From positions 364,142 through 428,141 of the forward strand of contig NW_003546281.1 of NCBI RefSeq assembly GCF_000090795.2: DNA of 64,000 nucleotides, given 5' to 3'. The number at the start of each line of letters is the position of its first letter. The first letter of the stretch is position 1. Below, in pieces: positions 49,174-60,500 of this stretch. The notes under the pieces were generated by a model. That model saw only the letters and a program-made list of their open reading frames with translations. It was not told where the DNA came from and searched no databases. The DNA is from Amphimedon queenslandica. Lineage: Eukaryota; Porifera; Demospongiae; Haplosclerida; Niphatidae. Position numbers and translations under genes: made by a program.

Positions 49174-49285
49174 GTGTTACCCGGGCGGGAAAGTAGCCGT
49201 GTACGGGTTTCGGGTCCGTTGACGGGGTGACCTTCTCGGCAACCATGTCCGTCAACGGATTATACTTCTGGGCCACCATAGGTAC
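49174..49285 (-). repeat. GC-rich terminal inverted repeat, right copy
   Basis: Reverse complement of 45278-45390 with about three or four differences, including one T-to-C, one A-to-G and a 1-bp indel. Outer end reads CCATAGGTAC. Immediate flanks of the two copies do not show an obvious target-site duplication. Confidence 0.95.
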
Positions 49286-49769
49286 TAGAGGAAGATTGCA
49301 TGACAGTGGACTGTCAGTTGCCTGTGGTTAGTTCAGTGATGAATAGATGATGATCCCACCGTAAGTCACTTTAAGATGCTGCTATACCTCTCTAATAAAT
49401 CTGTGACTGCTCACAACAATGAGGAAGACCTTTGATCATTTTAAAACTTTTAATTTACTATAATTTTCGTTTCAATAATAATTACAATACCTGTGATGTG
49501 CTGTATTTGAGATAATCATATTCACAGTTGGTGAACACAATATAAATAAACATTTCACCTATAATTAGTAGCTACTTAATTCACATGTGACCACCAAATC
49601 TGCACTTTAAATACCTTAGGTTGGATTATATTCGTGATGACAAAAACTAATAAAAATATTAAATTAAATACCATGGAAATCCAGTAAGTGTTAGTATGAC
49701 AATTGACCACGTGTTTATATAATTACAGTGTTAGCAGCTACAGTACAATGCAAAAAAGAGCTAAGTAGC
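49286..49769. other. Intergenic, nothing recognised
   Basis: AT-rich sequence without coding signal, between the right inverted repeat and the first direct repeat. Confidence 0.4.
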
Positions 49770-50062
49770 TCTACTGTCACGTAGGTAGTTTGCTGCTTCT
49801 TTGTTGCGTATATACAAAGCTGCAAACCCACCAGTGGTACCAGTGCAAATTGTCAGCAGCAGGACAATGTGTCAACAGTGAATCAAGCAAAGAGCCTCCT
49901 AAACAGGCTTCTAAAAGCAGAGAGCAGCAATACAGATGAACTTGGAGAGCACAGACAGCCAAGAAAAGCATACAAGTTCTTTGAGAGCCTCTAGAGCGCA
50001 TGAGCGCTTGCTACTACAAGGCAGTACTTCCTGGGTGTAGCTCAGCAAAGAGTAGTGAAGTA
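49770..50062. repeat. ~295-bp direct repeat, copy 1
   Basis: Collinear with 50772-51066: shared CTGTxxCGTAGGTAGTT, CTAAACAGGCTTCTAAA, AGTTCTTTGAGAG and TCTCTAGAGC blocks, with many substitutions. The spacing of 1 kb could be an old LTR pair or a tandem duplication. No retroelement coding sequence lies between them. Confidence 0.75.
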
Positions 50063-50771
50063 AAATTACTAATAACGAACTACCTGTGTACTACTTAAGC
50101 TACTTGGCTTTTTTCGTCTTCCACTGTAATCATCTATTCTTTAGCAACTTTAGTGGAACCATCCAGACTCCAGTTCTCTATCTGTTATCTTCTTGTATAG
50201 ATGGACCACTACCTTTGAGCTCTTTGCTGCAAAATCAGTGTTGGTCCGTTGATCATGATTATAAACCACACCCAAGTCAATAAACACTAACTAGAATGGG
50301 TGGAGAGTCCCAAGATACAGTGGGACAGAATGAGTAGAGTATTTCAAAAAAGAACTGACCAAAACAGCACCAAAGAGTCCAAGGATTAGTAACAGCAAGA
50401 CAAATCACAACTCAAGAACACTGTAGCTTGGTGCCGTGCTTAAATACCACACCGTTTTCAAGTAAAATGGCATCCAGTTGCGCTAGCGGTGGGAAAAATT
50501 CGCGAATATTAGCAGCCGTGAATATAACTAGACCTACGATAACAGTAAAAAGTCAGTGTAGCTATACCACAGCCTTAAAAACACCACACTCTGACAATAG
50601 AAGCATCATCCTCTTGTAATAAAATGAGTGTATTCTTCTCTTTTCTTTCACTTATATCAGCTTCCAAAACATGACTTGTGACAAATAAAGAGCGATTCTT
50701 GTTTCTTAGCTGACTTGAAATACTTTAATAGAGCTACAGTACAGATAAAAAAGGTTAAATATCTGCTCCAC

Positions 50772-51066
50772 AGTTACTCTACTGTTGCGTAGGTAGTTCA
50801 TTGCTCTTTTGTTACACATGCACAATGTGACAGTAGTAGTAGCACAGGTGGTCAGTAGCAGGACAGTAGCTGGACGGTAGGATGGAGCAAAAAAACATCC
50901 TAAACAGGCTTCTAAAGCAGAGAGTGGCAGTACAGATGAATTTGGACAGCACAGACAGCAAAGAGAAACATCCTCAAGTTCTTTGAGAGTCTCTAGAGCA
51001 CGCGAGTGCTTGCTACTACAGAACATATGTACCACAGTAAAGAGTAACGAAGAGTAGTCAAGTAAT
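50772..51066. repeat. ~295-bp direct repeat, copy 2
   Basis: Second copy of the 49770-50062 repeat, same orientation. A Cys/Leu-rich 130-codon minus-strand ORF across it has no homologue in copy 1 and is regarded as chance. Confidence 0.75.
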
Positions 51067-51169
51067 ACAACAGTAGTTTCAAGTGCTTTAAGGAGCAATC
51101 AGAAGTACCAGTATGCTTGAAATTATCTTAAACCCACCCATAATTCACAAAAATGAAGGAAAACGCTGT

Positions 51170-51175
51170 TTTATT
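51170..51175 (-). terminator. Polyadenylation signal for the LOTUS-Tudor gene
   Basis: AATAAA on the minus strand (TTTATT on the plus strand) about 390 bp beyond the TGA stop at 51563-51565. It is the only clear hexamer in the expected 3' UTR. Confidence 0.4.
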
Positions 51176-51562
51176 GCCGTAAAATGAGAGTGTGGCCAAA
51201 ATCATGGCACATTTTACGCACCTTTAAAATTGTGCTGCAAGACCAATAATGGCACAAGGAGTGGAGTCTCAACAGCCAATACAGCACAAGACAAAAATAT
51301 GTGAAAAATCCTTTATGTGGCCATCACCAAGACACCAACCCACACATACTTATCATAAGATACAACGTGACAACTAGTGCATGTGTGAGCATAAACATAC
51401 AGATTACAGCGAGTGAGGAAGCTCATAAATTACATAAAAAATATAAGTCATTCGTGTCATGTACATGTACCCTACATGTAACTACAATTTAAAACTTGGG
51501 TACTAGTTATTAAGAAAAACACCAGTTCCACTATTTAACACTACAATAGTACATATTCCTAC

Positions 51563-54500
51563 TCACCTTTCATGTTGAAGCTTCTTTATGAGATTAACAA
51601 TAGAATTCTCTTTCAGAGCAGCTTCATTCCTTACAATCCAAAAGTCAGAGCCTTTATTCTTCCATTCCTGCAGTATATCGTTCAAAGCCACACACAATGA
51701 TGGACTGCCATTCAGGATCTCTACTATCTTAGGAAGACTATAAAATAAAGTAATAAAAATAATTAAAAGTAATAAACCAAGAATCTTCAGTTTAATTATT
51801 CTGGTCATGCAAGTAAACCACTTGTTAAGTTAATGCCATTCTGAAAACCCTTGCCAATAAAAGAGAAAGAAGATACTCATTAAACTATCACACACATTAA
51901 AATCTCAATATTGCTGCCAGATTGAGATTGCCATGCATACATGCATAGTGGCCTACTGTATATGCAATCATAGACCATACTGATCTGTATTACATATACA
52001 TGACATGTACATGTACATAACTTTTTGTACCAATAACTACTACTGTACATGAACTACTTTCTATTTAAAATCACAACTTACACTTCTAATGAATACACAG
52101 TGATTTTATCTTTTGCTTTCGCCTCCCATAGCACAGGAGATTGTGAATCAACTATCAACTGATAGAGCTCTGGTACTTTGTCAAGATAAATCGGTTGGCC
52201 GGATGGTGAGTTGGGCTTCTTATTAAGATGATAATGGAGGAGATCAAACTCCCAGAACCATGATGATATCTCCTTGCTAATAGCACATGGTGTATCATTG
52301 TGGTCTATTAAATGAAGAGTGTAAGGCTTTGGAAGTACAACTCTAAAAAGAGAAGAATTTGTATTAATTGTTACATTAAGGTGAAATAATTATTGTACAT
52401 GTACAGTAAAAGCATGCTGCTTCATATAACAGGATCATAAGTCAGAATTCATATAGATATATAATACACATATATCGAAGCCTGAAATTAGATTCAGACA
52501 ATAATATTATGTCTGAACATTGCTTGATTTGATTTGCCAATTTTATGAAAGAGTCCCACTAAGTTTCCCACAAGTTTTTGTTATAGTGCTCATGCAGCAG
52601 ATTGCTGAGTTACTCAAAATTGAACCTAAAACCTAAAATTTTTTCTGATACATATACATGTTGTGTGTTGACTTTGAGCTAATTTTAATAAAATCTGGAT
52701 CTTTTATGAATTTTCTAAAGTTGCTCAAAAATTGGGCCAAAGTTCCTGTACAGGGTTTTGGCTAAATTTCGTGAAAAATTGCTAAAAGAAAATTCTTAGT
52801 TTCTACATTTTTTTTGATACATATACATGTTCTTATGTTGTGTGTCAACTCAGAGATCAAATTTCAGTTTTTATAAATTTTTAAAGGTGCTATACCGTAT
52901 TAAATACCAGGAAAGATCTTTAGAAAAATCCAATAAAACCAACATTATAAAATGTGAGATATTTTTAGATCAAAGATAATACATCAAGGATAATACACTT
53001 TGGAGCTACCTATTAAGTAAATCCTACATACAAGGTTGCCTATATTGGCAGAAATATGCATGCCCATAGTTGCAATACATGTATATAATGATGAGTATTT
53101 CTAAGAAAGGCAACATGCTAATAACAATTAGGTTATAGACTTACTTCTTCATAAGCACCCTCTTTTCAAACTTCTTCATATCAACAGGAACTTCATCATT
53201 GGCACTAGAAACCTGAGGAGGCTGTGGTACATTCTCTTTGTTACTGTTGTTGACTTTAGCAGGGGCCACAGTAGCCAGTGGTGGAATATGCTGGAGTGGC
53301 TGTACAGTAGCTAATGGAGGAGGGCCAGCAGCCTGCATTGTACTAGCTGGAGTGAAAGTCGGAGCAAAAGTAGAAGGTAGAGGAGAAGGAGGTATCACAG
53401 GTTGAGGTGGCTGCATGTGTATCATTCCTCCTGGATAGAAATTAGCTGGATAAGGATGAAGAGGCTTGTCAAAGCCAGGAGGAGCAGGAACAGAAACATT
53501 AATAGGAAGAGGAGGATTAGGGAGAAGTGACGACGGTCCATAAAAATAAGGTGGAGCAAGTGATGGATGTTGCATTTGCTGTTGCATGAACATTAACTGA
53601 TAGAACTGTTGAGGTGATGGATGAGTAAGTGGAGGAAAGTACTGTTTAGAAGCAGATTCAGCAACTGAACTAACTGTGTGTGGCAAACGAACCTCTTTCT
53701 CTTCAGATGATACCTAAAAATGAAGATAAAATAAATGATAATACTAAAAATATACCCTATATGTGCAAATTATCGAAGGGATAAATTTTTGCAAATGATT
53801 AATTTGCAGGATTTTGTGAGGCCAAATTTTTGCGAATTATTTTGAAGTGCCACCATTTTTGTAATAAAGTGGAGAGTTAGAATTAATTTTCGTGTGTTTT
53901 AATTTCACGAATGACTCCCATTTCGCAAAAATTTACCCTTCAAAAATTTCCACATATAGGGTATGTACCATTCAAAGTAAAATTCACAACATCATCATCA
54001 CATGCTATAATAGAAATTACATTTTACAAACCTCAACTGGAGGATGTTCCATTTGATAACTATCAAGACTCTCTTTTCCAGCATCAGATGACAAACAAGC
54101 TAGTCCTTCTTCAATGAGATAATCATTAATGTGGATATCTTTATCAGTAGTTGTGTCACATAAGCACAGTGAAACCACATCACCCTACACCAAATCTATT
54201 CAATACAATATCCAACATAATTCGCCTTACTTTAGTGGAAGTGGCCATGGCAGCTATAGCTTTATCTTTAGTCATTTCTACAAGGATCCTACAAGCTCTC
54301 TTAGACCAAGTGCTGCCTGGCGGACAGATGTTGGCTAATCTGCACTCAATACATTGAGCTGGAAGAGCTAAGTAGTGAGGTCTAAAGAAATAAAAATAGA
54401 TAACATTAACATACTGTACATTAATAACTGCTAGCATTAAAGATTTCTTTCCACATGCACTACATGTATGTCATTTATAAAGTTCATAAAGAATAATAAG

Positions 54501-57500
54501 TTCCATATTTTTACTCACTTTGGTTGCCTGATTGCATTCAAAGGGACAAAGTCATTGTTTCCATAGTCGACGTATCTGATCTGAACAACATCAGGTTGAG
54601 AGTGTTCAAGTATAGTAGCTCTGTACCAGTATCCATCATTGTTAAATCTAGCACAGCAAGGCTACAGAAATTATAAATTTACAATGAATAAATTATAAAA
54701 ACTGTAAAATCTAATGATGATCAATGTTTCTAACAAAGAGTGCTAAGTGAATAAAACAGTATTGCTTCATGAGCTGATATGCAATACACATTACATGACA
54801 TTTTGAGCAACTTTTACACGACGTTTTGAGCAACTTTAAATAAATACTATAAAACTATTGGAAACATTCAATGACTGACACTAAAAGTAGCCCATATGAA
54901 GATAGCAGTTTCAATAATAACAAGAATAATGCTACATGACACAAGTATTTAGAAGCTATTTAGCGACTAGTTGCACTAAATTATGCCAATATATTGACAT
55001 ACAATATCCCATTTAATGACTTTTGTGTCCTACATGTACATCTACATGAATAGTATATTTAAAAATTGTACATTTATACTATACAAGTCTAACACACTAC
55101 AAACTAATCAGTATCACGGTAGCGTTACTAAGTAGGATTCACCCTAAAACAATATGGCTGCCACGACTTTTGTAGGCCTCGACTTTCTCGGGTTTAACCC
55201 GTTGTTGCCCTATTTTAACATCACAAAAATATCATAAGACTTTCGATTAACTCTTTATTAATGGCTTAATAACTATTTATTCAAAATGGCATCAAAGCAT
55301 GAAAGGAAGAGAAAAACACTATATGACTTAAGTACAGCAAAGGTACATGCATATTATCCACTCTTGAATATAATAACGGAGAATGTTTAGATGTCTTAGA
55401 TCCATCATTACTCTACATTAAGTTCTTTTTAAGTTAAATATATATTTATATTATTCATAACCTTTTTGACACTGTTGCTATAGCAACATATACATGCATA
55501 GTAATCATACTGAGTTTGCAAAATGGGAAAACCAGGTTGGCTTATAGTAGGAATCACTACAATAGTTGTCCTATTAGCTGCTATCCTTGCAATCCAAATT
55601 GCTGATTTTTCTACCACTTGTTCTTGTGATTCACTTAATGATGCTCATCATACTCTACGTACTCCAGTGGATACCAGTTATGATAATGCTAGAAGTATTA
55701 ATAGTTTAGAGTCTGCTACTGGAGACTCCTCACAAAGATTGGATGACATTTCTGAATATCTTACTGATCTACACAACACTAGTATGACAACTGCTAACAT
55801 GACTGGAGAGATACTGCAGATAGCAGAGGAGTTGTCACAAATACCAAACCTGACAAGTCTATATCCCCAATGGCTACCAAAGTCTTGTCGGGAAATAAGA
55901 ATTAGACAACCAAGCAGTAAATCTGGTGTATATCAAATTGGTATACCCTCAGTAGGCAAGTATACTAGCTGTTCTCGCTATGTGTACTGTCATATGGGTC
56001 CATTGTCTGGTATAGATGGTGGGTGGACACGAGTAGATCGCTTTGATAGCCGCTACTCAGATTGTCCACCTGGAACCCAGTTGATTCCACATCCTAATGT
56101 AAAAGTTTGTGGTAGGCCTGAACATAGTCCCCCTGGCTGTACATCAATTAGATTCCCAAATTATGGTCTCGCTTATGTGGATGTCATTGGTGTAGTATAT
56201 GCTTATCAGTACGGATCACCTGATGCTGATGAGCCACCAGATCGTGGAGGTCGAAACAACATAAACGATGCATATATTGATGGTATTAGTATCACTCGTA
56301 ATCCTCGTCATCATCTCAGTAGTCGTACTCATATTTTTTCTCTAATGGCAGATAATAGCGATTATCACTGTCCCTGTAAGGCTGGTAGAAATGGTCCAAC
56401 TTTACCTTTTATTGGTAATGATTATTACTGTGAAGCTGGCAATCCTGATTCCTGGACTCGTCGTGTTCTCTACCCAGATAATTTACTCTGGGATGGTCAA
56501 GGATGTGAAGGTCCTGACATTGGATGTTGCACTACTCCTACAAATGCTGCTAAGAGGCCTTGGTTTTACAAAAGAACTGGTCCCACTACTGATGACCTTG
56601 AGCTAAGGTTGTGTGATGATCAAGGAACTGATGATGAAGGTGTTCCTTTTTCTCATTATGAAATTTATGTCCAATAAACTGCCACCGTATTAACTAGAAA
56701 ATCTATTTGCTATAGTTTATAACCATATTTTTATCGCTGCTATATAATATACTGCTGTAAGACTTATGTACATGCTATCAAGTTACATGTTGTTGTTGCT
56801 GTCAGACCTCACATGCTACAGCTATGAATAATCACAGGCAGATTATTATATAGGTGGTAGCCCATATGTAGGGTTGAGGTTGATTTTTCAATTATAACCA
56901 TGTTTAATATTGATTGGACCTATCAGCTTTCAAATAATTATGGTATAGACCATACAGACGACCCAGAGTCAGAATTGCTTGCGTGGAAAAACTATTAATG
57001 TTGTCAGGCCTGATTTAGGATGAAATAAATTCTGGCTGCCATTTTGTTATGGAAGTCAATGGAGGCACAAAGAAAATGCCTCACTTACCTGCTGTAGCTC
57101 TATCAAAAGCTAAAAAGTGCTTGTTATGGGGAAAGAATAGCTGGTTTTAAGCTCCTCCTGTAAAAGATTTGCTCCAGAAATCATACTACAGGTTTGTTTT
57201 TATGTTGGCCCATTTTTTTTCTCCATTGCAAGTTGCCAACAAACTTGCCAACCAAAATGGCAGCCAATTATAATGTATAGGTGGATAACGTATATAAAAT
57301 TAACGAAATTCATAGCTTTTGCAATTCTCACTCTGAGTGGTCTATTATGAATATGTACTATATATAGACAGTGTCTAGGCAATCCTTCTCAACTGAAGTT
57401 TCTCGGTATCCAATTATAGCCTTATGCAGTATTCAATTTATAGCCACATGCAGTATATAGCCTACACATAAGTTTTACTGTACAAAATAGATATAATCAA

Positions 57501-60500
57501 ATAATTAAACAGGGAGTTAGTAACTTCAAAAAAAATTAAAAATTTATCTTACAAGGTGGAATGCTACTTAATGGTATTCATAAGTTGTTGCCATGGAAAT
57601 TTTATTTTGCAACAAAGCTAGTGCAAGATGGAGAAAGCAACTGAACTAAAAGATTTAAACCAACCTAATGCCACAACTACTAAAGACAACTCAAAAGACA
57701 GGCCTTCTCTGATAACCCGTTAGATTGTCATCTTTTTTATTGCTCAGATTGCTTTACTGGTTTTTTTCATGCTATAAAGATTGCTGACTTATCTACCAAA
57801 TGTGACTCTGCTTGTGATGCTTGTTCAGCTGAAGGTGGAGGTGTCCCTAATCTCCAAAGTGCAGTTAATAGTCATGCAGAAGCTAACTATAATAATTCCA
57901 AAAACCAACTACCGGAGACTCAACACAAAAGCTTGACAACGTTTCTGATGCTATATCTAGCTTAGAAGATGCTGATATGTCTGCCGCTAGTGACAAATAT
58001 GTACGACAGGTTTACCAGCAACTATCACAATTACAAAGTGTACCAAGTTTACTATTGACTGCTTGTAAGACACTAAAAAGAACAGATTTCTGGTCTTAAA
58101 TCAGGCTACTGTTCGTTGTCGAGCATGTAGTATATTTAAAATACATGTACATTATGATTAATAGCTTACAATACTTAATAACAAATAGCAAAAAGTACAT
58201 TATAATAAATTGCAAACGGAACATTATGACTATTACCTTACTGCACATTATAGCATACCAGTAATTATGATTAATACTTACAGTATACAATGATAAATGG
58301 CAAACAGTACCATATAATAAATAGGATACAGTACATTATGAGGAAGATGAATAGCAAACAGTACATTATGATTAATAGCCAACAGTACATGATTAATAGC
58401 TTACAATCCATTATAACAAATAGCAAGCAGTATACTACATAATAAGAAGTATACAGTACAAATACGATAGATAGCATGAATTATATTAATAGCCAACAGG
58501 ACATTATGATTAACAGCTTACAGTCCGATATACATAACAAACACCAGAATAACATTATAATAAAAAGCATAAAGTACATAATGAATTATGATTAATAGCA
58601 AGAAGTACAAAAGTAAAAGTTAGTAATGAATTTTATCCTTCAAACTTGTAGTTTTGGAGAAATATGCACTTGAAATTTACATGTAAACCAATGCAATTGC
58701 TTATTGCTCACAAACTAAAATTAACGTTTGTTGACAAAAATACTTGTTGTGCTTAACAAAGATACTAATACATGTAGGTTGTTGTGCTAAAGTTTTGTGG
58801 AAATCCCTTCACATCACCAAAACTCCCAAAAATTAAAAAATACCATAGACTATATAATACAAAAATTTTTGTATTTGATGATTTAAAACTTACTGATCCA
58901 ATCTCTGGATTAGATACCACTAGCTTGTCACCACTTATTCCATTATAAAAGTGAGCCATGTCATCATGCAGTGAATCAAGAGCTTGTGTTGTCTGTTCTC
59001 CTATTATCTGAATACACAGGTAACTTGGTGTCTTCACATACGTTACATATACACCAAACGGTTTAGAGCCTTTTGGAATCGACAGAACCGAATAACTGAA
59101 TTCAGGCTTAGGATTAGGCAAGATCTAAAATTAAGAAATTTGTTAATTAAAATGCATAATATAAAAGTTGTCATTGTGTATTCACAACATTCTTGCTATA
59201 ATTATAAAAGTAAAATTTCATGGGGCCAAAATAGGAAAAATATCTATTAGTACATGTACATGAATAATGGGTTAAAATATCTTAAATTAATTAACATCTA
59301 TAGCAGAGAAGAGGACTAATAAATTTATTAATTGCATCACCTAGCCATTTTTGACAAAATAGTTGACATTATTAATAATTCATAAAATTCAATTTTGATC
59401 AAAATAAGCTTAAATTTTTGACAATTTAAAAATAACATTTATGAAGTCTATGCACAAAATTTAGCAAGCATTGAAAAATCATCAACATAATCAACAAAAT
59501 CAATTACCGTAGATAGGGAAATTTTTGTTGTTAAAATATTTTCGTGGTTAAAGTGACCCATGAAATATTGACACACAAAATATTCTAAAAGCCCAATGAA
59601 GGCATGAAGCTCTCATCCAAGAGGCTCCTTGTCAGTTTCAGTGCTCTCATGGGCAGGGCCGCCAATAGGCTACGTGGGGCCCAGGGCAAAAACTTTGATG
59701 GGGCCCCACTAATACAAATCTCCCCCCTTATTAATAACAGCGATTAACAAAATGGCCCAGCAAGAGTTAACTTTAAAAAGTTGTCATGATTCTTTGATCT
59801 TTTCCTGTGAAAAAATTATGCATACTTTACTACTGACCAGGTGCTTGGGGGCCCAGGGCAAAATGCCCCACCTGCCCCCCTATTGGCAGCCCTGCTCATG
59901 GGCAACTTCCATTGAATAGCTGACCATTGTCATCAAGAGTTAGTAGCTACATGTATGTGTCTAGTTTATGACACACCCAAAATTTTTCATGTTGAAAAAA
60001 TTCGTGGATGGATCAACCCAAAAAAATTAAACACTTTTACAAATTTCATGCCAATTATTTTTAACATAAAAATTTCCCAATCTACGGTATAATCTATTGG
60101 CAAGAAAAAACTACCAATCAAAAAATACACCATTTCATTTCAATCTGAGCATGCTTAATGACAGATGGGACTAAATACAAAATTAGACTCAATTAAAAAC
60201 TGGAATAAATGTGGAGCAAATCATGTTCATAATACAAAAAATGCCTTATAAGTGTACATGTACACATGTAAATAATGCAAACTAAGCACAGTAACAGTAT
60301 ATTTACTACATTAAAAATTTTACTGCAAATGTACATAACTACAATGAAGCATGAATTTTTAAAATAAAAAAACCAAGATGCAATAGATATACATGTACAT
60401 GTACATTGTATATGCATTAAAATAAATTACCTTTTTTGCAGTACATGTATCCGAGAGTGTCTTTCCCTTAGTAGCTACTTCCTCCTCCTTCTTGACTTCT

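Noticed and set aside
50706-51098. 130-codon Cys/Leu-rich minus-strand ORF
   Set aside because: Crosses a repeat copy; the frame is not kept in the other copy and no domain is recognisable.
58145-58615. Possible CRISPR-like array of repeated words
   Set aside because: Repeats are degenerate and irregularly spaced, with no constant spacer length; eukaryotic minisatellite.
60240-60420. ACATGTACATGTA palindromic words as regulatory sites
   Set aside because: They occur throughout the window, in introns and intergenic DNA alike, so they look like genome-wide background.
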